DNA of 64,000 bases from Leptothoe kymatousa TAU-MAC 1615 (lineage in GTDB: Bacteria; Cyanobacteriota; Cyanobacteriia; Phormidesmidales; Phormidesmidaceae): the NCBI RefSeq assembly GCF_018739865.1, contig NZ_JADOER010000004.1, forward strand, positions 1,126,157-1,190,156, in the 5' to 3' direction. The first letter of the stretch is position 1, and each line of letters starts with the position of its first letter. The notes beneath the pieces were generated by a model. The model saw only the letters and a list, made by a program, of their open reading frames with translations. It searched no databases and was not told the origin of the DNA. Positions 8,310 through 17,282 of the stretch are shown in pieces. The position numbers and the translations under genes were made by a program.

Positions 8310-11300
8310 ATGCCTCGCCGCAATGACCTCAGCAAAATTCTATTGATTGGATCCGGTCCAATTGTGATTGGTCAGGCTTGTGAGTTTGACTATTCCGGTA
8401 CGCAGGCATGTAAGGCTTTGCGGGAAGAAGGTTACGAAGTGGTGCTGATCAACTCGAATCCGGCCACCATTATGACCGATCCAGAAACGGCGGATCGGAC
8501 ATACATTGAACCCCTCACCCCAGAGCTGGTGGCCCGGGTGATCGAGCAGGAAAAACCCGATGCCCTATTGCCCACTATGGGGGGCCAAACCGCCCTTAAT
8601 TTGGCCGTTAGCCTGGCTAAGGACGGCGTGCTAGCCAAGCACAATGTGGAACTGATTGGGGCCAAGTTAGATGCCATTGAAATGGCTGAGGACCGTCGCC
8701 TGTTTAAGGAGGCTATGGAGCGCATTGGAGTGGGGGTGTGTCCGTCGGGGTTGGCGGAAACCATGGCCCAAGCTGAGGCCATCGCCAATGAAATTGGCAC
8801 CTATCCTTTGATTATTCGACCGGCATTTACCTTGGGCGGTACGGGGGGGGGCATTGCCTATAACCAGGAAGAGTTTGAAGTGATTGCTAAATCTGGTATC
8901 GATGCCAGTCCGGTGTCCCAGATTTTGATTGAGAAATCCCTGCTGGGCTGGAAAGAGTATGAGCTCGAAGTGATGCGGGATTTAGCAGATAACGTGGTGA
9001 TTATCTGCTCCATTGAAAACCTGGATCCCATGGGCATCCACACCGGGGATTCGATTACGGTGGCCCCGGCCCAAACCCTAACCGACAAGGAATATCAGCG
9101 GCTGCGGGATGCGTCCATCAAGATTATTCGTGAGATTGGGGTGGAAACCGGGGGCTCCAATATTCAGTTTGCGGTGAGCCCAGATACGGGGGATGTGATT
9201 GTCATTGAGATGAATCCCCGGGTGTCCCGTAGTTCTGCCCTGGCATCTAAGGCGACGGGGTTCCCCATTGCGAAGTTTGCGGCTAAGTTGGCGGTGGGCT
9301 ACACCCTGAGCGAAATTTCTAACGATATTACCCAGAAGACCCCGGCAAGTTTTGAGCCCACCATTGACTATGTGGTGACTAAAATCCCTCGGTTTGCGTT
9401 TGAAAAGTTTCCTGGCAGCGCGCCGTTGCTGACCACTCAGATGAAGTCGGTGGGGGAGGCCATGGCCATTGGCCGCACCTTCCAAGAGTCGTTTCAAAAG
9501 GCGCTGCGTTCTTTGGAGACGGGGCGATCTGGCTGGGGCTGCGATCGCAGCGAAAACCTACCCAACATTTCCAAGGTTCGAGCTAGCCTGCGGTCCCCCA
9601 ATCCCAACCGGATTTTTTCCCTGCGCCATGCCCTGCAGCTGGGGTTAAGCACCGACGATATTTACGAACTCACTGGCATTGATCCCTGGTTTTTAGACAA
9701 GCTCCAGGATCTGCTAGTGACCGAAAAATGGCTAAAACGCACCGCCCTAGATGCCATTACGGTTGAACAAATGATGGCGGTAAAGCAGCAGGGCTTTAGC
9801 GATCGCCAAATTGCCTTTGCCACTAAAACCGATGAAGACCAGGTGCGCTCTACGCGCAAAGCGTTGGGGGTGATCCCGGTCTATAAGACCGTTGATACCT
9901 GCGCGGCGGAGTTTGAGGCCTACACCCCCTACTACTATTCCACCTACGAAGAGGAAACCGAGGTGAAGCCCTCTGACCGACGTAAGGTGATGATTTTGGG
10001 CGGCGGACCCAACCGCATTGGCCAGGGGATTGAGTTTGATTATTGTTGTTGCCATGCGTCCTATGCCTTGCAGGCTAAGGATTTTGAGACGATTATGGTC
10101 AACTCCAATCCAGAAACTGTGTCCACCGACTACGACACGAGCGATCGTCTGTATTTTGAGCCCCTCACCAAGGAAGACGTGCTCAATATTATTGAGGCGG
10201 AAAATCCAGAGGGCGTGATCATTCAGTTTGGGGGGCAAACGCCGCTGAAGCTGGCGGTGCCACTACAGGCCTATTTGTCCAGTGCGCCTGAGGTCAATGG
10301 CCAGCCCATCAAAACCAAAATTTGGGGTACGTCGCCGGATTCCATTGATACGGCTGAAGATCGAGAGCGATTTGAAAAAATTCTGTGGGACCTGGAGATT
10401 AAGCAGCCCCCCAATGGCATTGCCCGCAGCTGTCAAGAAGCGCTGGAGGTGGCGCAGAAAATTAACTATCCAGTGGTGGTGCGCCCCAGCTATGTGCTGG
10501 GGGGACGGGCCATGGAGGTGGTCTATTCAGACCAGGATCTAGAGCGCTATATGACCACAGCCGTACAGGTGGAGCCCGACCATCCGATTTTGATTGATGG
10601 CTTTTTGGAGAACGCCATTGAAGTGGATGTGGATGCCATTTGCGATCGCAACGGCCAGGTGGTGATTGGCGGCATCATGGAGCATATCGAACAGGCCGGG
10701 ATCCACTCCGGAGATTCCGCTTGTTCACTGCCCACCATCACCCTAAGCGATCAGGCCCTGGGCGTGATTCGCGATTGGACCGTCAAGCTGGCCAAATCCC
10801 TCCAGGTGATTGGGCTCATGAATATCCAGTTTGCCGTTAAAGACGACCAGGTATACATCCTAGAAGCCAATCCCCGGGCATCGCGCACAGTGCCCTTTGT
10901 CTCAAAAGCCACCGGCGTTCCCCTGGCAAAAACCGCTGTTTTGGTCATGTCTGGGCAGACGCTAGGGGAGGTGGGGGTAACTCAAGAGGTTATTCCCAAG
11001 CATATTGCCGTTAAAGAGGCCGTGCTGCCCTTTAGCAAGTTTCCAGGCACCGACACCCTCTTAGGTCCCGAAATGCGGTCCACCGGCGAAGTCATGGGCA
11101 TAGACATGGACTTTGGCCGTTCGTTTGCCAAGGCAGAACTTGCGGCTAGCCAAACACTGCCGTTGAAAGGGACCACATTCATTTCCATGAACGATCGCGA
11201 AAAAGAAGCGGTGGTGTCGATTGCTAAAGAATTAACCGAGTTAGGGTTTCAGCTAATCGCAACCGCAGGCACTCGGAAAGTGCTACAGAGCCATGGCCTA

Positions 11301-11561
11301 GTGGTGGATTTAGTTTATAAAGTCCATGAGGGCCGCCCCCATGTGATTGATGCCATTAAAAATGAAGAGATTCAGTTGATCATCAACACACCGGTGGGGG
11401 CGACCGCCCAGGAAGACGATCGCATGATTCGGCGGACGGCCCTAGATTATAAGATTCCTACAATTACCACCCTGGCTGGGGCCAATGCCACCATTAAAGC
11501 GATTCGCTCCATGCAAAAGCAAACGCTGGAGGTGAAGGCTTTACAGGATTATTTGGCCTAG
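8310..11561 (+). CDS. carB: Carbamoyl-phosphate synthase large subunit
   Basis: 1083 aa from the ATG at 8310, which matches the family start [20 protein letters not shown]. The frame stays open to an ATG at 8172, but those 46 residues are unlike the family. Two homologous ATP-grasp halves are seen. The first begins [20 protein letters not shown] and contains [12 protein letters not shown]. The second begins [20 protein letters not shown] and contains [14 protein letters not shown]. The C-terminal MGS-like allosteric domain starts near [20 protein letters not shown]. The enzyme makes carbamoyl phosphate for arginine and pyrimidines with CarA, which is not in the window. It ends at a strong bidirectional terminator shared with rpsU. 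Confidence 0.97.
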   Translation: MPRRNDLSKILLIGSGPIVIGQACEFDYSGTQACKALREEGYEVVLINSNPATIMTDPETADRTYIEPLTPELVARVIEQEKPDALLPTMGGQTALNLAVSLAKDGVLAKHNVELIGAKLDAIEMAEDRRLFKEAMERIGVGVCPSGLAETMAQAEAIANEIGTYPLIIRPAFTLGGTGGGIAYNQEEFEVIAKSGIDASPVSQILIEKSLLGWKEYELEVMRDLADNVVIICSIENLDPMGIHTGDSITVAPAQTLTDKEYQRLRDASIKIIREIGVETGGSNIQFAVSPDTGDVIVIEMNPRVSRSSALASKATGFPIAKFAAKLAVGYTLSEISNDITQKTPASFEPTIDYVVTKIPRFAFEKFPGSAPLLTTQMKSVGEAMAIGRTFQESFQKALRSLETGRSGWGCDRSENLPNISKVRASLRSPNPNRIFSLRHALQLGLSTDDIYELTGIDPWFLDKLQDLLVTEKWLKRTALDAITVEQMMAVKQQGFSDRQIAFATKTDEDQVRSTRKALGVIPVYKTVDTCAAEFEAYTPYYYSTYEEETEVKPSDRRKVMILGGGPNRIGQGIEFDYCCCHASYALQAKDFETIMVNSNPETVSTDYDTSDRLYFEPLTKEDVLNIIEAENPEGVIIQFGGQTPLKLAVPLQAYLSSAPEVNGQPIKTKIWGTSPDSIDTAEDRERFEKILWDLEIKQPPNGIARSCQEALEVAQKINYPVVVRPSYVLGGRAMEVVYSDQDLERYMTTAVQVEPDHPILIDGFLENAIEVDVDAICDRNGQVVIGGIMEHIEQAGIHSGDSACSLPTITLSDQALGVIRDWTVKLAKSLQVIGLMNIQFAVKDDQVYILEANPRASRTVPFVSKATGVPLAKTAVLVMSGQTLGEVGVTQEVIPKHIAVKEAVLPFSKFPGTDTLLGPEMRSTGEVMGIDMDFGRSFAKAELAASQTLPLKGTTFISMNDREKEAVVSIAKELTELGFQLIATAGTRKVLQSHGLVVDLVYKVHEGRPHVIDAIKNEEIQLIINTPVGATAQEDDRMIRRTALDYKIPTITTLAGANATIKAIRSMQKQTLEVKALQDYLA

Positions 11562-11593
11562 GGGCTGTCGAACTGTAGACAGAAAATTCCACT

Positions 11594-11637
11594 AAATAAA
11601 AAGCCGCGGCCTGTATACAGACCGCGGCTTTTTATTT
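11594..11637. terminator. Bidirectional terminator between carB and rpsU
   Basis: A 16-bp perfect stem (11594-11609 with 11622-11637) with GC-rich centre gccgcgg and A/T-rich flanks, so both strands end in a T-rich run. The inner ctgtatacag is itself a palindrome and extends the hairpin after one mismatch. It serves convergent carB (+) and rpsU (-). Confidence 0.92.
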
Positions 11638-11665
11638 AAAAATCAAAAGCGATAAAGGTAGACCC

Positions 11666-11878
11666 TTAATCCTTGTTGTTGTTACGGTTGCTGCGATTAC
11701 GGCTCCAACGCTTCTGACGATGCTTTGCGATCGCCTTGCGCTTTAATTTTTCAGCCGGTGTTTCAAAGTAGCGGTGCTTTTTCATATCTGAAAAAATACC
11801 CGCTTGAACAACCTTACGCTTAAATCGCCGTAGCGCTGATTCAATTCCTTCATCATCCCCAAGGATAACCTGGGCCAT
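11666..11878 (-). CDS. rpsU: 30S ribosomal protein S21
   Basis: 70 aa, basic. It starts [20 protein letters not shown] and continues with the S21 core [23 protein letters not shown] and a Lys/Arg-rich tail [14 protein letters not shown]. The ATG at 11878 has AAAGGAG at ideal spacing and is chosen over the in-frame start at 11899. S21 binds the small subunit near the anti-Shine-Dalgarno region. The gene follows an RRM-protein gene on the same strand. An rbp-rpsU pair of this kind is known from Anabaena, where it is cold-regulated. A hairpin with a T-run just upstream (11898-11924) suggests read-through control. Confidence 0.96.
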   Translation of the reverse strand: MAQVILGDDEGIESALRRFKRKVVQAGIFSDMKKHRYFETPAEKLKRKAIAKHRQKRWSRNRSNRNNNKD

Positions 11879-11897
11879 AGTAATCTCCTTTAACGAC

Positions 11898-11924
11898 AAA
11901 AATGGGGCAGGACGACTGCCCCAT
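11898..11924 (-). terminator. Terminator or attenuator between rbp and rpsU
   Basis: Read on the minus strand, atggggcag/ctgccccat forms a 9-bp stem with a 5-nt loop, directly followed by five T. It ends about ten bases before the rpsU Shine-Dalgarno. Most transcripts from the RRM gene should stop here, with part reading through into rpsU. Confidence 0.8.
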
Positions 11925-11972
11925 GATAAAACAGGCTTAGGTGTAAAACACTAAACCACAACAGACTCCATT

Positions 11973-12008
11973 TGCAAAGCAGACTGCATCTGCAAAGCAG
12001 ACTGTATC
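11973..12008. repeat. Two tandem 18-bp units after the RRM gene stop
   Basis: tgcaaagcagactgcatc at 11973-11990 is repeated with one change at 11991-12008, directly abutting the TAA of the RRM gene. A partial third unit (cagactccatt) precedes it. Only a short tandem repeat; role unknown. Confidence 0.7.
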
Positions 12009-12284
12009 TTAGAAACGGCCACCGCCGCCGCCGCCACGTTGCTCACGGGGACGGGCCTTGTTGACCCGAAGGTCTCTGCCCATCCATTCTGCTCCATCTA
12101 ATGCTTCAATGGCAGCAGTTTCTTCGTCTTCTGAAGACATTTCTACAAAGGCAAATCCTCTAGGACGACCAGTTTCCCGATCGGTGGGTAGATGTACACG
12201 TTGAACTTTGCCATAATCAGTGAAGACAGCTTCGATGTCATCACGACTAGCATCGTAGGACAAATTGCCAACATAAATAGACAT
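12009..12284 (-). CDS. rbp: RRM-type RNA-binding protein (Rbp, cold-inducible type)
   Basis: 91 aa: a single RRM followed by a short Gly-rich tail (RGGGGGGRF). RNP-2 is IYVGNL and RNP-1 is RGFAFVEM, both with the aromatic RNA-contact residues. The ATG at 12284 has AGGAGA nine bases upstream; the in-frame start at 12341 would add 19 unlikely residues. These small proteins are found throughout cyanobacteria, and several are induced by cold; some bind mRNA 3' regions and affect localisation near thylakoids. It is upstream of rpsU in the arrangement described for Anabaena rbpA1. A long AT-rich leader (12285-12650) fits post-transcriptional cold control, which is inference here. Confidence 0.93.
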   Translation of the reverse strand: MSIYVGNLSYDASRDDIEAVFTDYGKVQRVHLPTDRETGRPRGFAFVEMSSEDEETAAIEALDGAEWMGRDLRVNKARPREQRGGGGGGRF

Positions 12285-12650
12285 AGAGAGTCTCCTAGGT
12301 GTAATTTGCAACGAGTTATACGGAGATCCCTCTAGAATCAAGTCGAAATTAAACTAGTCGAGTTGAACTGTGAGCGTATCGTACCGAAAACTGGACGCTA
12401 CCGTACTAGATAGCATATTGCTATAAAACTCTAGCATACCTCGCCAACCGCTAAGTTCAATTCTTAAGAATTGCTTTTTTTGCATTTTTAGATGCCCAAA
12501 TCCCTATTCGACCAAAGTCTAACGGCGGGCATTTTGTTTCTATTTATGGCGCTCAAAGCGTTGCTGATAGGCGATTCCTCCCACAGTGTGCGGCGTCAAT
12601 TCCCCAAAATTTAAAGCATTGCTAACTAATGTTTCAGTTGGGGGCACTCG
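12285..12650. promoter_or_regulatory. Upstream region of the rbp-rpsU unit
   Basis: 366 bp without a gene, between the SLOG gene stop and the RRM gene start, both on minus. It should contain the rbp promoter and 5' leader; TATA-like stretches occur near 12416-12440. No terminator with a T-run is seen for the SLOG gene. Confidence 0.4.
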
Positions 12651-13442
12651 TTATTCAACATTGAAATGATGTTTGAGTTGAGTTTGCAGATCATCCAATG
12701 AACTGTTCAGCAAATCAAACACAGAAATTTGCTTAGGGTAGTACATCGAAACTAGCTGTTGGATTTGTTCATCCTCGGGGGGCATGGCCCCGCTAATTGT
12801 ATTCGCTACCTTGTCTGCCAAGCGCCCACTGCCAGCAACAACAGTGACCTTTCTGCCCAACTCCAGGTTGACTCGCATGTCCTTCAGCGATATTTGGCCA
12901 CCATTAATCAGTAAGGTCATGGTGGGGCTGGATCCCGCCAATGTCTCAGATAGGCCCGCAAGCCACCGGGACTCACTCCCCCAGGTTTTACCAGGAACTA
13001 GAAAAAAGTGAGTGTGGTGAGGTTCAAGTTCAGCCGGGGGATCGTCTGGATCTTCTATGGGTTGGGGGAGATCATCGCCGGGAAAAATAACCATATTAAG
13101 AGGCGCAACGCCTACCAAGTTAAACCGTCCCTGCACGTGGTTACGCGCGTGCCCCATCATATGAATGACCCCAGCATCAGTACCCCCGTCTAATACTGTG
13201 ATGTTTTGCCGCTGGGAAAATGCAGCCAGGGGACCATTAAAAAACTGGATTAGCTTAGCTTGGCTTTCAGGGGACATGAGACTGGCACCACCGATCACCA
13301 GCAAAGTGGGCGTAGGGCCATTGAGACCTATGCTTGATAGGGCATGGCCATAGGCCGTGTCAGTGTTAACCTTCAGAATTTTAGCCAGTTGCCCATTGGA
13401 AAACGTGTGTTCAGTAAGTCCATAGGCGGAAGTTTTGGGCAT
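12651..13442 (-). CDS. TRPM-type SLOG (LSDAT_prok) domain protein, predicted nucleotide-ligand sensor
   Basis: 263 aa, essentially one domain. Motifs in order: LLVIGGASLM (about 47-56), VLDGGTDAGVIHMMG (83-97), HHTHFFLVPGKTWGSES (142-158), LLINGGQISLKDM (177-189) and VVAGSGRLADKVA (201-213). This is the Rossmannoid SLOG fold as found at the N-terminus of TRPM channels and in its prokaryotic LSDAT relatives, which are predicted to bind nucleotide-derived ligands. AAGAGGGATC gives the ATG at 13442 a good ribosome-binding site. It lies downstream of, and on the same strand as, the SLATT gene at 13873-15462, a pairing known for predicted conflict systems. The C-terminal 45 residues after MPPEDEQIQQ look helical. 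No catalytic role should be assumed. Confidence 0.8.
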   Translation of the reverse strand: MPKTSAYGLTEHTFSNGQLAKILKVNTDTAYGHALSSIGLNGPTPTLLVIGGASLMSPESQAKLIQFFNGPLAAFSQRQNITVLDGGTDAGVIHMMGHARNHVQGRFNLVGVAPLNMVIFPGDDLPQPIEDPDDPPAELEPHHTHFFLVPGKTWGSESRWLAGLSETLAGSSPTMTLLINGGQISLKDMRVNLELGRKVTVVAGSGRLADKVANTISGAMPPEDEQIQQLVSMYYPKQISVFDLLNSSLDDLQTQLKHHFNVE

Positions 13443-13710
13443 TGCTGATCCCTCTTGAACAAAGGCGGCTAAGCGACATTTATTTTGTGGTTAACCCTTT
13501 GACATCCTTAAAATACCCTTATCATGTCAACCTTGCGTAAGGGTATCGCTGAAATGGCCTATTTTATGTATGAGCTTCCCCTATAAAGGCGCCATGCATT
13601 TAAAAACATGCCGGGTTTCAATTCTCTTTATAGCCGCTGCTTTGATGAATGTTTGATGTTAGCACCACTCATCCAAAGACAATAACTTTTACTAGGAGAA
13701 AACTCAGGGG

Positions 13711-13909
13711 TTAACAGGGCCTATGCCAAGTTTGTGCGCAAGCTCGGCATATTTAAGGAACTAACAGAGCCTATGCCAAATTTGTGCGCGCACGCTCGAC
13801 ATATTTAAGGAACTAACAGAGCCTATGCCAAGTTTGTGCGCAAGCTCGACATATTTAAGGAATTAACAGAGCCTATGCCAAATTTGTGCGCGCACGCTCG
13901 ACATATTTA
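13711..13909. repeat. Four tandem units (50/52/50/52 bp) that copy the 3' end of the SLATT gene
   Basis: Units start with ctatgcca at 13721, 13771, 13823 and 13873. Types alternate: A has tgtgcgcaagctcg and B has tgtgcgcgcacgctcg, making a 102-bp A-B segment present twice. The last B unit is the coding end of the SLATT-GH19 gene (stop at 13873-13875), and its 37 bp are repeated without change at 13771-13807. B contains the palindrome gtgcgcgcac. Confidence 0.92.
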
Positions 13910-15462
13910 GAGAACACATCCCAACCATGGTAACCACCATTCACTAGTTTGCGTACCCGTCGCCAATCGCCAGCACGGGCTGCCTCAGCCACCCCCCGCT
14001 CCTTAAAATAGCAAGTCAGAACCTGGGCAGAAATTTCTGGATCCATGGCTAGGTCTGGATTGTTTTCTAAATCTACCCCCAGCTTCTTACCGTAGGTTTT
14101 GTAGTTAGCTCGGCCAGTGAGTTGAATATATCCGCGACCGTGGTACTTGATGCCATCGCCAGGATTTACGTTGCCCAAGTCGGCCCTGTCTTCATAGCGT
14201 TTCCAATAGCTTTCACCGCCCCATTCATGGACAGGTTTAAATCCACCCGTTTCAATGCGAATGGTGGCCAGCAATCCGATCAGTACCGCATTGTCTAAAA
14301 TGTCGTATTTTTGCATGGCCGCCAAGATGCCAGGTAGATAGACCTTACAGTCATCTAGGGAGCATTCTAGGATGCTGGCAACTTCGTCTGGGGTAATGAG
14401 TTGCTTTACCTGGGTGGTGGTGGAAACACTGCTTTTTGCGGTGGCGGCGGTGCTTTTTTGCGCGCTCAAAAGGGTTTTGAGTGCTTTGAAGTCAACTGTT
14501 TCTTCCCATTCCAGGGCATGTTGCCCCAAGGGTGGCAGGGAACTGCTGGATGAAATCGTACGACTTGATGTAGCGCGAGATCGGCCAGCCGCTCCTCTGG
14601 ACGATGGCATTAGGGGTTGGATTTCAGGGACGGGATCAGCTGCAACCCCATCACTAACCGTTGTGGCCCCAGCGTTGACGCCGGTGCCCCCAGGCATGGA
14701 TATATCGAGTAAAGAGCCGGAATATTCCACATCTTCTGTTTGGGGCTGATAGGTTGCTTGTTGTGCCGCGGCTAGTTCGGCCCTTTCTAACTCCAGACGC
14801 TGAGCCCTTGCTTCCAATTCGCTATTGAGGCGCATTAATGCTTTTTCAGCGTTGTCCTTGGCCTCTTCAGCATCTTCCTTACTTTCGTCTTGTTTCTCTT
14901 CTAGGCGGGAGACGAAGCCTTCTACGTCTTTTTGGATGTAGGCTTCCACCCGCTGGGCAAATATCTTATACGCGTCGGAGTGTACCTTAAATTTGCGGTA
15001 GGGACCTGCCAGCTGCATAAACTGCCAGCCCTCGATCTTCATACTCTCTGCTGTGCTGCGATAGTTGCGATACTTATCTCCATGGCCAAAGAACTCTTCG
15101 ACGGCGGCAGAAATTGCTACGGCCTGACTAATGCCTAGGGCAATCCAACGAACTCTTGCATCCAGGGTGATGTTTTCACTTTTAAAGCCCACCATGGCGG
15201 GCACCAGCACACCGCCAATAATGGTGACCATCCGTAACCGAAAATGTTGGTTGCGTTCCCGCGTGGCCCGTCCCTCTAGCCACATCACCTGATCTAACCA
15301 ACGATTCTTAAGGAACTCCTTCCGCAACTCTGAAATCTCAAGTTTATCGATTAGCCCCCCTAGAGTTTGCTTGAGATAGTCGTTATAAGCATTTTTCTTG
15401 GCCATTTTGTATTTGAATTTAGATGCAGGGTGTATGCGTTTCGACAGGATATTGCGTAGCAT
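13873..15462 (-). CDS. SLATT (DUF4231) 2TM protein fused to a GH19/lysozyme-like domain
   Basis: 529 aa in three parts. Residues 45-180 match the SLATT/DUF4231 domain: FLKNRWLDQVMWLEGRATRE, then two hydrophobic segments (about 77-95 and 103-122), AISAAVEEFFGHGDKYRNYR and EGWQFMQLAGPY. Residues 180-240 are an Ala/Glu-rich coiled coil, followed by a Ser/Pro linker to about 350. Residues 355-529 resemble glycoside hydrolase 19 or phage-type lysozyme, with Glu404 in ATIRIETGGF as the likely acid and YHGRGYIQLTGRANY as the conserved block. SLATT domains are predicted membrane pore-formers activated by SLOG or SMODS partners, and a SLOG gene is next downstream. No signal peptide is seen, so how the wall-hydrolase half would reach peptidoglycan is unclear. 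An alternative start is the ATG at 15405; neither has a clear Shine-Dalgarno. Confidence 0.8.
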   Translation of the reverse strand: MLRNILSKRIHPASKFKYKMAKKNAYNDYLKQTLGGLIDKLEISELRKEFLKNRWLDQVMWLEGRATRERNQHFRLRMVTIIGGVLVPAMVGFKSENITLDARVRWIALGISQAVAISAAVEEFFGHGDKYRNYRSTAESMKIEGWQFMQLAGPYRKFKVHSDAYKIFAQRVEAYIQKDVEGFVSRLEEKQDESKEDAEEAKDNAEKALMRLNSELEARAQRLELERAELAAAQQATYQPQTEDVEYSGSLLDISMPGGTGVNAGATTVSDGVAADPVPEIQPLMPSSRGAAGRSRATSSRTISSSSSLPPLGQHALEWEETVDFKALKTLLSAQKSTAATAKSSVSTTTQVKQLITPDEVASILECSLDDCKVYLPGILAAMQKYDILDNAVLIGLLATIRIETGGFKPVHEWGGESYWKRYEDRADLGNVNPGDGIKYHGRGYIQLTGRANYKTYGKKLGVDLENNPDLAMDPEISAQVLTCYFKERGVAEAARAGDWRRVRKLVNGGYHGWDVFSKYVERARTNLA

Positions 15463-15959
15463 AGATGCTACTTGCGATTGGTGGCGCTATATGAAGAAGT
15501 ATGGAGATGAGGTGGCCTCCGCACAATACATAGAGGTGAGATAAACAGTATGGGTGACTTGGCTCAAGTTTACCCACGGATGCCCCTGTGACTTAAGCCA
15601 TTGATCGTAAATTACGGACTGTGTATTTCAACCATTTTCGACAATTTATTTAAGGTATTGTCCATATTGCGAAGCACTATACAAACTAGGACCCAATGTG
15701 TAGTGCAACTCAAAGGTAAACCGTATAACTTTGGAATCCCCCTGACTGATTTATAAAAATTAACCTATCAGCCAGTGTCCTTGATTGTGTGAGGGGGCCA
15801 AGACACTATGGTCTCGCGGTTTTAGGAGCTGCCAAGAAACGACTTCACGGGTTAAGCCTGAGGCGAATACTACAGGCTTGCTGTTTTCCTTAGATATTGA
15901 CGTGTTTGCAATTAGAGGGCATTTTTCGTTTTGTCAGGTTGTTTCGTCTACCAGCGCTT
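15463..15959. other. Divergent intergenic region with a degenerate MITE-B-like segment
   Basis: About 500 bp between the divergent SLATT and M15 genes, so it holds both promoters. Positions 15823-15880 begin aggagctgccaagaaac and then cttcacgggtta, matching the first 35-40 bp of the element seen at 51786 and 59930. The match then decays and no 3' end is recognisable. No gene is seen. Confidence 0.45.
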
Positions 15960-17144
15960 ATGGATGTGACTTTGAAAAAGCTTGAGGCTGACTATAGGTC
16001 GGCATTTGATGCTTGTGCTTTGCAGCCAGGGGTGGAGCCTACGGTGAGGGGGATTGTGGGACGCATGGTGCAGCTGAGGTCGCACTATGAAACCGTAGAA
16101 AAAGCCACCGGGGTGCCCTGGTGGTTTGTGGGTATTTTGCACTACAGCGAGTGGAATTTTCGGGAGCCTGGGCAGTTTGAGCGTGAGGTGACCAATGTAT
16201 TAATTGCTAAGAAATATCACCAGGCTAAGACGCGCACCTTGGGCGCATTTTTGTGGGGCTTTGATCTGTGGCATGGTTTTCGCGGCGGTGTTGGTAAGCA
16301 GTCCACCTGGGTGTGGAGTGGCACGACTGTGCTGAGTGAACCCACGGTGCGGGTAGGGGCGGCGGCGGTAGTGCTCTATCTCCAGCAGCAGCAGCTGATT
16401 GATATTGGCAATCAAAAAGCTGTTGAGCTATTGGTGTTGACAGACACCCTGTTTAAGTTACGTCCAGAACAGAGTGCGCGGCTGTCTGAGCAGGATAAAA
16501 TCCGAGTTGCTGCTGGGACAACGCTAGAGCTGCTCAGGGATAATTTGGATAAGCATGACCATGTGAAAATTCGTATCCCGGATGGGGTGCTGATTGGCCA
16601 GCATGATCGAAGAGATTGGTATGTCTATGCCCAGCACATTTGGTTGCGGGGGACCGAGCCCAATAATCACCCCAAGGATCCACCGGTGGAACCTGAGACA
16701 AAAATTGCCGAGAGAGATCGGGGACGTGCCATTGAGGTGCCTAAATTGGGCACGGTTTACCTGGGAGACCCCATTATCCCTAAGGGGAATTTTAGCTGGG
16801 CTGAAGCGACTAAAAATGGCGATCGCATTCCGGTGGATGGCACCATCGTTGACGGCATTGTCAAAATTGCCAAGGTGATGGAAGAGGTTCGAGAGTTGTT
16901 GGGCAATCGTCCGATTACGGTTACCTCCTGGTACCGTGACCCGGTCACCAATGGCCGCGTGGGGGGCAGTAGTAAGTCCCGCCACATGTCTGGAGATGCG
17001 GTAGATTTTTTTGTTAACGGCATTTCCCCATGGGATGTGAACCGTCAATTAGAACCGTGGTGGGGCAATCGAGGTGGTTTGGCCAGTGCCGCAACCTTTA
17101 CCCACATTGATGCACGGGGGTATGGTGCGCGGTGGGAATACTAG
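15960..17144 (+). CDS. Lysozyme-like domain fused to M15-type D,D-carboxypeptidase/endopeptidase
   Basis: 394 aa from the ATG at 15960; a TTG at 15897 would add 21 residues unlike the family. The N-terminal 170 residues (YETVEKATGVPWWFVGILHY, then RTLGAFLWGFDLWHGF) resemble the lysozyme-like domain of phage-derived muraminidases. The first catalytic Glu would be in LHYSEWNF. The C-terminal 110 residues carry the M15A zinc motif: SRHMSGDAVDF supplies His and Asp, FTHIDARG the last His, preceded by TSWYRDPVTNGRVGG. Together this is a two-headed peptidoglycan hydrolase acting on glycan and peptide. No signal peptide is visible. It is divergent from the SLATT-GH19 gene, so two cell-wall hydrolases share one promoter region. 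It ends 138 bp before the five-TIR gene. Confidence 0.82.
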   Translation: MDVTLKKLEADYRSAFDACALQPGVEPTVRGIVGRMVQLRSHYETVEKATGVPWWFVGILHYSEWNFREPGQFEREVTNVLIAKKYHQAKTRTLGAFLWGFDLWHGFRGGVGKQSTWVWSGTTVLSEPTVRVGAAAVVLYLQQQQLIDIGNQKAVELLVLTDTLFKLRPEQSARLSEQDKIRVAAGTTLELLRDNLDKHDHVKIRIPDGVLIGQHDRRDWYVYAQHIWLRGTEPNNHPKDPPVEPETKIAERDRGRAIEVPKLGTVYLGDPIIPKGNFSWAEATKNGDRIPVDGTIVDGIVKIAKVMEEVRELLGNRPITVTSWYRDPVTNGRVGGSSKSRHMSGDAVDFFVNGISPWDVNRQLEPWWGNRGGLASAATFTHIDARGYGARWEY

Positions 17145-17282
17145 GGGCGTCCAATTTAGTCGATCTAGATGTATCCTGCCCTGTCCGGGGGCTAGGATAC
17201 GTGGTTGAAACGCTAGTGCGCTCACTATCGTTACTCAGCTAAGCCCTGCAATTTTTGCTTTAAGTAAAGTGGCAACCATCTC

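Noticed and set aside
13711-13909. Prophage attachment site formed by the repeats
   Set aside because: No tRNA, integrase or second distant copy seen; the tandem structure is explained by local duplication.
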